A stretch of DNA of 64,000 nucleotides from Psettodes erumei. Its lineage: Eukaryota; Chordata; Actinopteri; Pleuronectiformes; Psettodidae. The stretch lies in NCBI GenBank assembly GCA_016785225.1, contig JAFBJZ010000612.1, forward strand, positions 2,066,001-2,130,000, written 5' to 3'. The translations under genes were made by a program, and so were the position numbers. Of this stretch, positions 12,059-23,625 are shown in pieces. How positions within the stretch are numbered: position 1 is the stretch's first letter; each line of letters begins with the position of its first letter. The notes under the pieces were generated by a model. The model saw only the letters and a list, made by a program, of their open reading frames with translations. It searched no databases and had not been told where the DNA came from.

Positions 12059-15000
12059 CTGTGGAACGAGATGGATGCGTATTTAACATTACGGCACACG
12101 GGCCTATTTATCTGCTCAGAGAGAGATGCAAAAGTTGAAATAACAGCTGATAAGATTTTGGGATTGATGACATCACGTGACAGGACTGTTGTTCTTAAAT
12201 ATGGCCTAATCCTGAGCTCAGTCAGCTGTCTATAGTCCAAAAATGTGACTCTTAAATGTGAGTGATCTTTACCTGACCTGAAAATCCTTTATTTTCTATA
12301 AGCATGTGTCCAAGGATTTATTTTTCCACATCATTTTGGCCAAATGCCTGGAGTTGTAAGGGTCCCTTCATAATGGATATATGTATCTAGCTCTGTGGAA
12401 CAGACTCATTTTCTCTGGGAAAAAAATCCCAAATTATGTTTCTCTGTCCAAATTGATGCCACACTATTATTTCTTCCTATGATTGGATGATACATTATAC
12501 ACTAATTAGATTGGAGAGCCTTAGTCTGCCAACTCTTTCAGTCTCTCAACAATTTCATTTCATTTCATGTCCATCTTTTATTTTTGACTAAAATTAAAGT
12601 TGTGACTAGCCATGATTATTTCCAATTAAAGTGTGTATATCCACCTGCTCTTGTCCCAGGACCAGCACTCCCTCTGGTTTGATGGGATGATACGGTGCCA
12701 GATTTTCCCCGCTGCCCCGCATCATTCCGTCCTGGAAGGCCTCCCACATCCCGTCCCGGGTCGTCCACGTGATGCAGAGGTGATGCCACTGGCCGTCGTT
12801 GATGAGGAAGGGCAGCTTTGCAACCTGCAGCAGGGACATACTGTAAGTCACGTCTTCCTCTCTTTCTCTTAACAAGCTCTCTTTCGCACAGAGCAGAATC
12901 ACTTCCCACCTGATAACTCATTGCTTCCACACCTTCTCTTCTTCCTGCTGAATCACTTCCCCTATCACATAGCTCTTCCTATATAAAAAAGGCCTTCCAC
13001 TGCTCACACTGGCACCTATTTTTATTCCATCGCCACCTCTGGCACAGACAAATTATCAGCGAATTCTGACTCAACTAAGCACAAAGCTTAACTTTTTCCT
13101 ACTGTTGCATCCAATGGAAGTTGCTCCACATGCTAAAACATGAATGTGAAAAGGCCATATATAAAGAAAATTGTGTGAAATAAGTCTTTACTTGTGATAA
13201 TTAGTATGCCATTACCTTGTCATTGATGAGGATCTCCATGGGGTTGTTCCCCCACTCAATCAAGACCAGCTCGTTGGACTGACCCGGCACAGCATAGGAG
13301 AATGGTGTTCCCGCCCCGGGCGAGGCATTGGACTTGATCCACAGGCACACACTGAAGGAGTACATCTCAGGCAGGCTCCTCTTGGCTTTGGCATACATGT
13401 AGTTGGTTCTCAGGGGAAAGGTGAGCTGGAACTTATCTGTTGGTCTTGTGTCTTTGCCTGTAAATGATATTAATGCCAGTTAAAGTGTTTTATTTGTCAT
13501 GTTCTGTTATTCTGATACAGATAAACAATATGAGCTTTATGAGCAATATAGAAGAACAAAGCTTGTTCCCCCTTCCACTGCTTATAAACTACATCTATCC
13601 AATCTGCTTATGCATGAAAGGCTGTTTTTGTAATCATTTTCTGTCTTTTGCCTGGAGAGCAGCCTTCTCTCTCTCTCCCATACATCACAGGCACGCGCGT
13701 TTGCGCGTGGTGAAAAGCTTAACAAGCCTGCATGCTCCAAAATGCGCCAGCGCCTTGCAAAGTTTCCCTGCCTCTGACCTCTGGCAAAAACAAAAACCCT
13801 TTTCACATAGGCTCATATACAAGTCCGGTTTTGGCTGTGAAAAACACAAACTCAGTGAAGCAAACGTGCGAACAGCTCGAGAGATATGCAAAGCAATGCA
13901 GCTCTCCTCCACTCGCTCGCACTATGTGTGCGCAACGTGATGGTTGCGGCATAGTAAGTATTTCCACGAGTGCTGTGCCCTGCTGAAGATTTCTGCTTTT
14001 CCCCCTGAAGGCTGAGGTGCCCTTGAGTTTAAAAACCAATTAAGTGTCACCTAATCTTCTGGACACTTCCCGTAGGGCCATATTCAAAGCAAAATTGCCC
14101 TAAGTCCTGAGCGTGCTGGAAACCAAACGCACCTCTCTCCAGGTCTGTAATCCGGTGGTGCAGAGAGGTGAGCGTGGACTCCACTCTGTTCCGCTGCTCT
14201 GTGTCGTTCCTTGCGCCCGGTTTGGTCTCCTCCAACGTGTTGACCCGGGACAGAACCTGCTTCTCCATGTCATCGATCTTGTTTTGCAGCAGATCTTTCA
14301 GGCTGTTTGCCTGCACGGTGCTGTTCCCTCGGCTGTATTGCTGCATCGGACAGAGGGACACAGACACTGAGTTAAAGGAGGACATGGGAGACTTTCTCTG
14401 GAGCAATAAACTCCCTGACACATGTTCCCTCTGCTTCATGTGAATCGTATAGCCCTGTCCAAACTGCGTAATTTACTGTTTGTGTTTATGCTCTGCGACA
14501 CATTGCTCACCTGTTTACATGATGCTTTTCTCTGACAGTTATGAAAAAGATGTGAGCTACTAAAACGCGTGTGGCTCCAAGCAGACTGCACAAAGCCAGG
14601 ACATGTTGTGCACTGCAGCACCTCTTTCTAATTAACAACCAAATCAGCCAGTCTAATTAACCTTTCACCTGGTTAGTGCTGCACTCCGCTACTTGCCTAC
14701 CTCTAGATTCTCCAGCCTCTGTTTGAGCGTCTGTAAAGTCTGACCCAGCTGGGCCAGAGTGTCCGTGGTGCCCCGGGACACATCCCCCATCGTGTTCTTC
14801 GACCCCGGACCCGACCCCGGCCGCCTCCCGCCGGGTCCCGCCGCCGCCGGGAGGCTCTGGCTCTCGCAGCGGCTCAACTTGGACGTTAGCTCCCTGATTG
14901 TCTCCTTTTGGTTCATAATGGTCTCCTTTTGCTGCAGCACGGTCTCCCGGAGCTGCATGACCGTGGTCTTCAGGTCCTCCGCCGGCCCGCTGTTCTGCAT

Positions 15001-15132
15001 CGTAGCCGTGCACAAGTCCATATCCTTGGGCACTGACGTGCATATAAACTGCGTCTGTCCGAAGTCTTGTGCGGAGCTCTCCATAACAACCAGACAAGAA
15101 AGTAGAAAAAGTTTCCGCGAGAATCTCTCCAT
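11837..15132 (-). CDS. nptx1: Neuronal pentraxin 1, complete five-exon coding region
   Basis: Secreted synaptic pentraxin; in mammals the family forms disulphide-linked multimers that cluster AMPA receptors at excitatory synapses. Joining 15132-14701, 14340-14133, 13457-13216, 12824-12645 and 12058-11837 gives 1284 nt, 427 residues plus TGA; human NPTX1 is about 432. All introns are GT-AG, with phases 0, 1, 0, 0. Visible: signal peptide about 1-21, a QDFG mature N-terminus, early cysteines (C31, C41), a glutamine/leucine-rich coiled coil, a Gly/Pro/Arg-rich linker, two N-glycosylation sequons (N150-S-T, N189-D-T), then the pentraxin domain (about 223-425) with the H-x-C-x-T-W-x-T signature at 309-316. 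The linker motif KNTMGD and overall length favour NPTX1 over NPTX2 or NPTXR; this assignment is from memory of the family. The first ATG after the TATA box has a good context and opens directly into the signal peptide. No frameshift or missing key residue was seen. Confidence 0.96.
12645..12824 (-). CDS. nptx1: nptx1 coding exon 4
   Basis: Exactly 60 codons (residues 295-354). It contains the pentraxin signature HLCITWTT at 309-316 and ends in GQEQ. Acceptor CTGCAG|GTTGCA, donor GAGCAG|GTGGAT. Intron 3 is 391 bp. In pentraxins the E-Q-D that follows is part of the calcium-binding site; here E353 and Q354 are in this exon and D355 is the first codon of exon 5. Confidence 0.95.
13216..13457 (-). 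CDS. nptx1: nptx1 coding exon 3
   Basis: Encodes residues 214-294, the first strands of the pentraxin fold (KFQLTFPLRTNYMYAKAKR... to ...NPMEILINDK). Acceptor TTTACAG|GC completes the split Gly214 codon; donor AAG|GTAATG leaves phase 0. Intron 2 is 675 bp. The segment SYAVPGQSNELVLIEWGNNP is typical of neuronal pentraxins. Confidence 0.95.
14133..14340 (-). CDS. nptx1: nptx1 coding exon 2
   Basis: Encodes residues 145-213 plus the first base of Gly214. It starts after a CAG acceptor preceded by a pyrimidine-rich tract (intron 1 is 360 bp) and ends GAGAG|GTGCGT. It carries the second coiled coil, with the conserved segment SLKDLLQNKIDDMEKQ, and both N-glycosylation sequons. Reading on past 14133 in the same frame loses all pentraxin similarity, which supports the donor chosen. 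Confidence 0.94.
14701..15132 (-). CDS. nptx1: nptx1 coding exon 1
   Basis: Encodes residues 1-144. It holds the signal peptide, the N-terminal cysteines, the first coiled coil (repeated L-R-E-T / Q-K-E-T heptad-like units) and a Gly/Pro/Arg linker. The donor reads GAG|GTAGGC at 14700 and leaves phase 0. The exon is markedly G+C-rich and lies in a CpG-rich block of about 14.7-15.3 kb. The open frame continues upstream to 15300, but that part lies across the TATA box and is not likely to be translated. Confidence 0.95.
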
Positions 15133-15255
15133 GGTTCCCGGTGGCAGCGCAGCTCGTGTGTGTGTGTGTGTGTATGAACGAGTGTGTGTTGTCTCTGAGA
15201 GTTCAGCACCGCGGAGCTGTCCACTGAAGCTGTGAGCCCGAGCCGCCGCGCGCAG

Positions 15256-15263
15256 TTTATATA
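15256..15263 (-). promoter_or_regulatory. TATA box of nptx1
   Basis: The minus strand reads TATATAAA here, about 125 nt before the start codon. A transcription start near 15230 and a 5' UTR of roughly 100 nt would follow. The UTR contains a short (CA)n run on the sense strand (plus-strand (GT)n at about 15156-15174). The surrounding sequence is G+C- and CpG-rich. Inferred from motif and spacing only. Confidence 0.6.
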
Positions 15264-15299
15264 GCGGACATAACGCAGCGCAGATCCACCGCATCAGCA

Positions 15300-16065
15300 A
15301 GGGGAGGCAGCGGGTACTGCTGTACCTTCAGAGTCCAGCCCCTTATTTAAGGTCGTACTTAAACAGGGCGGTTTCTACTGTAGCAGAGCGCGCGTGTAGT
15401 ACACTACAGTTTACGGAAAGTGTGGCTTAGACTTGGCTTGCTTTGGAAGCAGAGATCAACATGATATAGGCCCATACATGGCATATGATTTCTTAATGTC
15501 TTTGAATGACTTAAGGGTGAATGCTCTCTTATAAGTAAAAGTATCAGTCAAACGTATTCTATATGGAAAATCGCGCCATATATATGTAGTAGGATTGTTA
15601 TCAGTGATATTATCATGCATTTGGTCTGTTCCATGCAAGATCCTGAATTCCTAGAAAGCCATCCCTAACTGAGTCATACCATCTTATTTTTCAGAGCAGT
15701 ACAAATAACTGTTTCATTTAAGTCAACTCGTCAACACCAAGAGTATCTGTATTCGTAAAGGAGACAGACTAAGTCAGGTTGTGGACAGGTTTTTGATACA
15801 TTTTTTTTTAAATAAGTTGATTTGCACTGAGAGCAAGTTGAATTAAACTGGCTGTTTACAATAAAGACAAATGTAAAACTTAAAGGACTCTATAAGAGAG
15901 CGAAGGTAGCAAAGGATCGTTTGTAATAAATGTGCTTATCCAGTTATTATGTCACACCCTCCGGTGCACGTGGCAGGGATTTTTAAAGTTATTAAATGTG
16001 ACGATGATATTGGTCCACCTTAAATGAAACCCGCTCCGCATCCTTCAGAGTCTGTCCCGCGGTCC
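15300..16065. other. nptx1 upstream flank
   Basis: A+T-rich DNA between the nptx1 promoter and the (CT)n tract. No gene. The first 100 bp retain some CpG. Confidence 0.6.
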
Positions 16066-16069
16066 CCCC

Positions 16070-16101
16070 CCACACACACACACACACACCACCTCTCACT
16101 T

Positions 16102-16133
<32 letters not shown>

Positions 16134-16270
16134 TCTCTCTCTCTCTCTCTCTCTCACTTTTTCTCTCTCTCTCACACACTTTCTTTCTCTCTCTCTCTCC
16201 CTCTCTGTCCCTCTCTCACTTTCTCTCTCTCTCTCTCTCTCTCGCTCTCTCCCTCCCTCCCTCCCTCTAT
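16070..16270. repeat. (CA)n then (CT)n tract
   Basis: About 20 bp of (CA)n is followed by about 175 bp of (CT)n with few interruptions, ending in a (CCCT)n run. It is an almost pure pyrimidine strand with partial mirror symmetry, about 0.8 kb upstream of the nptx1 TATA box. The open frame across it is a microsatellite artefact. Confidence 0.95.
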
Positions 16271-17659
16271 CTTCCCAGCGTCCTCGCGCTGAAAATGTGG
16301 TTGACGGTTCTCACAATGTTTGCTCATCAGCGAGGTTATAGCACAACAGACGGTTCACGTTCCTCTGACTCAACACTGCGTTTGGCTTGTTGTGTAGCCG
16401 GATCTGTGCCGAGAAAGGCTTGTTGAACGCAGGGGCGCGTGGATGAACGGACTTATCCGAGCGCAGCGGTGAAGACAAACGGAGAGGGAAGAGTTAATAG
16501 TCATAGGCTGTACCGCAGCACACACAGCCTGACACTGATCATTTAACTCCCCCCGGCTCTGGCATAAGATACACAGCAAGAGCGAGAGCTCCAGCGCTGT
16601 GGCATACAGCTCATGTTGGCACAGCAGTGATGGCAGTGACGGGAAGGACACACAGCTGCGAAACAGCTTTGACCTAAACTGACTTCATCTGAACTTCAAA
16701 TCGATTTTCGGCAGGTTAAGGATGAGGCAAGAAACCTGTTACATATTATTAGGTAATCATCTCGGGGAGCAAAGTTTCCCCTTCAAGAAATACATGAGTG
16801 CAATAAACGTTTTTTTTTCCAGCCAGTTTTTAAAACTCAGTTCTTTTTTGAAATTCTTGATAGTTCTACTTCCTCCAGGCTCTAACCACTAGAATTAATC
16901 AATGTGAGAAGGAAACATCATTCTTTTTATTACTCAAGGTCATGCAACCCTCGGAGGAGAGGTCCTCAGTAAAAATGTATCACAACACTATAAACTGAAA
17001 TATTTGCCTTTTGGCAATGGAATGTGCGACTTCTTTTCTTTTCAACCAAGCTGTTTTTCAAATTTGGTAATGATGCAACATTTCTTAAAAATGCTACAGT
17101 GTATGTACTGTATAACATCTAAAGTCTATGATTTATATTACGCTGATCAACAAGTCATTAAAAATTAAAAAGTATCCAAATTCCTTACCCCAGCACATTA
17201 AAAAAAATTGGAAATTTGCACTGACAATAAAAGCCTTGTCGGCTTTCTATTTTTTTAAATAAAGGGTGAATGGGTTACATGTATGTCAATAAAGAACTCC
17301 ATCTGAAGTTGTGAGTAGATCCTATATAGTTCATGTTTATGTTAATTCTTCTTACTGAAACCTTCACAGAAGAAAGATTTCCAAATTCCTCCCTGCCTGT
17401 CTCCGGGCCCGCTACATTGTCTTTTTCCCACCTCTGCCAGTGACAGTAGGTTCTGTTCACAGTCATCAGACATGTCCCAGTCTTAGAGAGAAGTCACAGG
17501 TTTGCTGCCAGCCGAGGAATCGCCACCTCTGACACAAATGCCTTTCTCTCCCTGTCGCATCAGCGTGGCACGGCGCTGCGTAAAACTGTGCAGTTCGACC
17601 ATATTTACCGAGCTTCCGATTTTTTCTGTTGCATTTTCGAGAGGCGTTTCTAGACTTGT

Positions 17660-17930
17660 TCACGACGTCGCATGGAGACGCCGGTTGAGAAGGGGGAGAA
17701 AATTGACCCAGCGGTCCGCTTTAATTTGTTTAATTACGATATCGATCCAGCGCGTTGTAATCAGCAAGGTGCCAAGCTGAAGGCGAGAAACAGCGGGCGT
17801 AACAAATGGTTAATGGCAGGGTCTAATTGCCGGAGCCCGAGAAAGGCGCGGAACAAATTCTCCTTATCTCAGCAGACGCACATTAAAGACTAAGCAATAC
17901 CTGTCATTAGCGCTCATAGTGTGAGCGGCT
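17660..17930. promoter_or_regulatory. Candidate conserved noncoding block upstream of nptx1
   Basis: A balanced-composition, repeat-free stretch dense in homeodomain-type cores (TTTAATTTGTTTAATTACGA, CTAATTGCC, GGTTAATGG) with CpGs. It is 2.4 kb upstream of the nptx1 start. The overlapping open frames show no protein similarity. Conservation is a guess from texture and cannot be tested here. Confidence 0.3.
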
Positions 17931-20830
17931 GCGGATCAACAAGTAATGCGTCATTCATTGACAGCAGACTGGCAGCTTTAAGCGAATGGGAACAAACAGA
18001 GTGGTCTTCAGTGCTTTTGATGTACAGAGTGTAATGTTAGCTGATCAGTGCCTCCAGGAAGCCATGAGCAGCTTGCCACATATACAGTATCTATTCAATA
18101 TTCATCTCCCATCCCATGCATAAAAAGTGCTGCAGCGCCATATGCTCAGCCATGTTTTCTCTCATTCTCACCATGTGCCTGCCACTTAGTCTGCTGTAAC
18201 ACTGAGAAAAAATTGCATTAGATGTCAATCATCTTTCATTGAGCTTTCCAGAGTGTAACTAATCTGATTGTGGCCAGGAACTCTGGAAACTGTGGCAGAC
18301 TTGCAGGCATACTGTTAAGGTCAACTTGATTTTTTCTTTTATTTTTTTTAAAACCCACTCTGCCTTTGTGGCTGCAAAGTAAGCTGGTGAGACTTGATAT
18401 TTGGCAGCCATATGTTGGTATGCTCTTCTTCCATGTTTGACTGGGGATACGCACAAAGTTGCGAGCTGAGCCCGCCGTCCACTCCAGCAGTCAGTGTTCA
18501 CAGCACAAGGTCAGCGCTACGCATGCATCAGCCGGCAGGCCGAGCTGGACTCCAGGGGCTGTGTGGAAAAGGGCTGAAATCCATAATGATCAGTCTCTCA
18601 GGCTCACTGAATAATGCAAAGCTTTATAATAGAACCCACTCTCTAATGGCAGAGATAGATAAGAACCATTTCACACACTGGCAGCAAACTGCTTGCTTAT
18701 TTATCCGGCATCTGCAATAGCAGAGAGAGAGAAGATGCAGAAGGGAGGGGGGAGCGACTGTAAAACTGACAGTGCAACACAAACAAAACAAGACAGCAAG
18801 AAGGGGTTGTGGTGAGGGCATGGTCAGCATGTTGTTCGAGGTTCGTCCTGAGATAATCATATTATTCACTAAAAATGGTTGGGGTTTTTAATATCCACTT
18901 CTGTACTACATTTCAAAAGACTTTCTCCTGCTTTTCTCTGATCACAACCCCCCTTTATTCTCCTTTTAATGCTCAAAGGAACTGCAAATTTAATTTTTAT
19001 CCAACTGCCTTTGTTTGTTCAGTCCAGATTCCACAAAGCGAGCTTTACTTTCCCTCCGTGCACACTTCACCACTTCACTTCTAACTGCTGAGAATTAAGA
19101 TGTGCTGCCAGGTAACTGAAGCTTCGGCGCAGCAGCTTTGCTGTATCTGCTGCACTGACGTCTTCATTTCAAGCATCCCACAGAGAGGGAGATGAAGCGG
19201 GAACTCAGGAGGGAGCTGCCATGCGTGTATCCCCCACCGGAGGACGGCGTGAGTGGAGGAATGAAGAAGGAGAGAATGATGCATTGAGACAGCCTTCCAG
19301 TCTTATAAGTAGCAGTTGTAAGTCATGCATACACACTCACACACACACACACACAGACAAAGTACACATTGTAAATCTATAGGCCTGTTATCTCCCTCTA
19401 CACGTCCATGTATGTAGATAAGTCACAGGACTGAATGATTTGGCCTTGCCCTTCAGCTCCAGAACCAATCTCTCATACTTCTCAGACAGGAACATGGTTT
19501 TATGGATGTCCAGCCCCACCAGAGAGTCATTCACTAACTTATTCCCCTCTCATTAAAACCCAAAGTGACATAAACAAATACTGGTGGCATTACGCGTTCC
19601 ACTAGGCGCTAAGCTAACCTCATCATAATTCTCCAAAGCTTACACATTAACGCTTCTGCGACGACAGCACTGTTCATCAAGCCGCTTGTGTTGGCCTTGT
19701 TGGACCCCCTCCAGAAACAACATTTTCCCCATTAGGCCATTGCCTCGACAAGTTTGTGGCCAAAATGTGTCCAAAAGAGGAAGTGGGTTTATTCTGTCTG
19801 ACTTAATGAAGTGACGATAGTGAAAGATATGTGGAAAAAAGGGATGTTGTAGTTTCTGGGATAGGATATTGGGATAGGATAGGATACACAAAATAAATCT
19901 TTAATGTAGATTTCTAGTAGTTCACTCCAAAGACTGATCTGATGATGTTAAAATGAAATTCGTACTTTCATACATAGCTATCTGCTGCATAAAGTGATCA
20001 TAGTTGTTGGATTGACTGTGTGGAGAGTTACACAAATTATTGGATGCAACATTCCCCAGTTTTGCCATCAGAAAGAAGGTTTTTTAGATGCTGTAAAATG
20101 ATCCACCAACATATGAAGCACAGTGAGGCTTTAGCCTGACTCCTAACAGACCATTTACTTTTATTGTGACTTTTATATGATCAGCTCCCTGCAGTTTTGG
20201 TCTTTTTAATGTTCTGTTTAGATCCTTACATGGCTGATCAGGGTTTATAAAACCCTGATCAGTATTTCATTTTATTGCAAAAATGTTTTTTCATGAACAG
20301 AATTAAGGAAGTAATGTCATCTTGATTCGCTGTGCTCAGGATATTTCTGGACTGCAAACTTAGACCAGGTTACATCACAGTCTCCCTCTCCTCCTCTGCT
20401 CTCTTTCTTTGGCCTTGTTCACACATGTCAGTAACAGGCATCTTCAATAATTCAATCGCAAGTGGACAACACTAATTACAGGTGTGAATGTACCCAAGAT
20501 GCAACAAGGATGCACCAAGACCGGCTCGCTGAGAGACCATGCTCAGAGGTGGACTGGACCGCCACATTCTTTCAGCAGTGTGTACGCGAATGTGGCATGT
20601 GCCACATATAACTTGTACAAATGACAAATGACTTTGCCCACACATCTCCAAGAGATATATTATGAGTGCTTCAAACATCTTGGGCAATTCAGTTTGCGCG
20701 GAACATAAGGGACCCCACAAGGAATGAACCCAGTCTATATTGTTTTGATTTATTTAACTAGCCACTATAAGTACATTGCTGTCTCCCACCAGATAAACAC
20801 AACATTGCATTTGGTCTTTGCAAATGGAAA

Positions 20831-20832
<2 letters not shown>

Positions 20833-20865
<33 letters not shown>
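20833..20865. repeat. (AT)n microsatellite
   Basis: Sixteen or so uninterrupted AT units. Confidence 0.95.
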
Positions 20866-20872
<7 letters not shown>

Positions 20873-21973
20873 TTAATTTTTTTTAAACATTTTTTGTGTG
20901 TATATCATATAGAGCAGGGAAGTGAGGTCAGATCACAAGTGGTCATTGCCAGGTATGAACAGGGCCTGAGTCATGGATGTCTCTCTCTCTGTCTCTCTTT
21001 CTCTCTCTCACTTGTTGAGGTGGGGAGGAGGGGCCAACTTTGGATGGTGTGCTTACAAACAGCAATAAATCTTGCATAGTATACCTTTAAGCCTTCTAAA
21101 ATTTTACGCAGTGCCATAATGGAGCAGCAATTCCCACAGAGGTAGCGGTCCTCAAGACAAGCTTAAACACTTAGCGTTTAGTGGCAGAGCGAGGCCATCC
21201 CACTGTGGGAGCAGGTGTGTTTTAGGACTCAATAACGCTGTGAAGATGAAACCCTGTAAAGCAGACGGGTCTGGAGAGGAAGTGAGTAATAGGGAGAGCG
21301 AGCTCTCTGCACATCAAGTGACCGAAGCATCTCCTCGTAAAATACTACCTTCTCTGCCTTGGTTCTCCTTTGTGGTTGCTTATTTCTCTCAAAAGGAGAT
21401 TAAATTTTGACTGAGGTTGAGGTGAACCTAGTTTGCAGGGAGGGAAAAGGAGTGCAGGATGCTCCATCAAAGAATATTTGAACTGTTCTTGTTTCACCTT
21501 CATGAAATTCTTTTTGAATTAAAAGAAGCTTAATGTCCCACAGAACTGGTCAAGTTTCAGATGTGTTTTGTATGATATGTTATCTGTAGGTTGACGTCAT
21601 GAAAAATGTTATGTACAAAGTTCATTAATGTTCAATTTCATCATAATTCACATTTGCTTTGACTACGTTGTTTTACATAATTCATGATGTTGGAGAAAAT
21701 TATAGAGATGTCAGTGTTGGAGCACACAGTTTATATACACCAAATGAGGAGCAGTACATGAATAATACAGAGGTGCAGGGTTTCCTGATGAGTGTTATTG
21801 TGAGTTATAGGCATGTTCAGGCTCACAAAACCTCCACTTAATAACCACAATCTCGTTTAATTGTCAGCACTACTAAAAAGAGATCTCCTGATGCTGTCGC
21901 TTTTTATCTGAAGCACACCTTTAGGTGCTGTATATTATGAGAATCCCCTTTAGCCAGTATGTGCCAGCACTAC

Positions 21974-22338
21974 TGTCACAATAGTAGCAGTGCAGGCAGA
22001 GAGGATCCAAACACAGACTCAAAGGCTGAGTGACTGCAATGAAGGAATTTAAATGGAAATTAAACAGGCAATCAAAAACAGATAATCCAAACCCAGGCAG
22101 CAAATCCACTGGGTTACATGAGTGTACAGACACAGATGAACTGTCATGAACTGATGACAACGGCAGGCTCAGATGATGAGGCAACTGGGTTCAGGTGAGT
22201 GAGTGGGCGGGGAGCTCAGGTGAGCAGATGGTAATTAGAAAGTCTACGGACAGATGGAGAAGGGCAGGTTCGACATTGATGAGGGGAGCACCAGAGGCTT
22301 GAGACCGGTTCCAAGGGGGAATGGGGGTAGCTATGACA
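21974..22338. mobile_element. Solo LTR, 365 bp
   Basis: The segment begins TGTCA and ends TGACA, the TG...CA inverted ends of a long terminal repeat. It is flanked by an exact 5-bp target duplication, ACTAC, at 21969-21973 and 22339-22343. No internal retroviral-type coding sequence lies on either side, so it reads as a solo LTR left by recombination. The family is not identified. A short DNA transposon with the same ends is a less likely alternative. Confidence 0.7.
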
Positions 22339-23369
22339 ACTACTCAGATTTCTCACGTTTCACACTTAAGTGCAGCACACCCTGGATCTCTCTCTGGGCT
22401 CAGCTCCATTTTCTGCATGTGTGAACACTTAAGACCTCGAACAACGGCGAGCGAGCAAGTGTAATCTGAATATCAGAAGCAACTCCTTTCAATCAGCCTG
22501 AGACGTTGCCTTTATCATGTGCTTTTGATGTTACACACAAGGCCACTTGACTCTCTCTCACTTTCTTTACAAGGAATCTCACTCTGAAGCCCAGTACAGA
22601 GCTGAACAGCTGACTCCGGATGCTTTGTTACGCTCATGTCTCATTAATCTTTACTGCTGTCAAGCAGAGATTACTCCACTGTAATTTATTTTCACTCAAT
22701 TACGCTGGTGTTATTCTTCAACATATCTATGTATTCATACTGTGTAAATTTGGGTGAAAAATCACTTCATGAATATAAACGATCCTGGTCCTCATTCAAG
22801 GGTATTTCTATAAAACTGTGGGTTAGCAGTCAAATGTGAAATAGCCTAACTTTTTCCTCCGCAGTACCTTTCATATCCAACTCAGTCCTGTTCCAGGTCA
22901 AGTAAGACAGAGCAGAGGTCTAAGAAACAATTTCAAAGGTGTTGGTCTATCTATGAGATGTGCAGACATACAACAAGGGCTCAATAACTTGAGCAAAAGG
23001 GTGCCATCTCTGGATCCTTCCCAAAAGATCCTGGCACCAGCCATCATTGACAAGAAGTTTGTCATTAACATGTTTGTCACCAACCTCCATGCAACCCATT
23101 TCAGGTGCAGTATCACAGTGTACATTAACAAAAAATGATCTAAAAATCTATCTGTCTATTTATCTGCTGACTTTGGTAATCATTCTGTTCAGATGATGAC
23201 TAAGTGCTACCAGCACTTTCATGAAATAGAAACCCTCTCATTCAGCTGAAGTGGTCTGTACTGGTTTGTGCTTAGACCTAGACTCCCCACACAGCCCACA
23301 CACCTCTGTGGCTAATGTTCCTCATGCTTGTAGTGTGTGCTTGTCCAGGTAATGAGTGTGGCTCTGGTC

Positions 23370-23372
<3 letters not shown>

Positions 23373-23400
<28 letters not shown>

Positions 23401-23401
23401 A
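23373..23401. repeat. (TG)n microsatellite
   Basis: A run of about 14 TG units. A (CT)n run follows 190 bp to the right. Confidence 0.95.
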
Positions 23402-23585
23402 GACAAAATGGGCTTTTGTACATCTGTGACAAGAGCTGAACCTTAAGTGTCACAAGTCTTTCCAGTGACTACCTTGTCAAATACAATGTGACATCAGCGT
23501 TATTGAAGACATCACTTCAAAACTTCAGGTCAAGGTCAGTCAGCACTTATTTCCTTTCTCTCCCTCCACTCCCACCATCACTGTT

Positions 23586-23587
<2 letters not shown>

Positions 23588-23623
<36 letters not shown>
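23588..23623. repeat. (CT)n microsatellite
   Basis: About 18 uninterrupted CT units. Confidence 0.95.

Positions 23624-23625
<2 letters not shown>

Larger units (their letters stand above)
16275..21965. other. Intergenic DNA upstream of nptx1
   Basis: No gene recognised. Moderately G+C-rich unique stretches (16.27-16.65, 17.37-17.95, 18.39-18.72, 19.1-19.3 kb) alternate with A+T-rich DNA. A short (CA)n is at 19331-19355 and GGATA repeats at about 19858-19885. Confidence 0.55.

Noticed and set aside
11837..15132. Assignment of the pentraxin gene as nptx2 or nptxr
   Set aside because: Length, the KNTMGD linker motif and adjacency to rptor favour nptx1. The nptx receptor form would have an N-terminal membrane anchor, whereas this has a cleavable-type signal peptide.
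14759..15235. Long plus-strand frame opposite nptx1 exon 1
   Set aside because: It is an antisense shadow of a G+C-rich coding exon with no similarity of its own.
16024..16341. Leucine/serine repeat 'protein' on the plus strand
   Set aside because: Pure translation of the (CT)n microsatellite.
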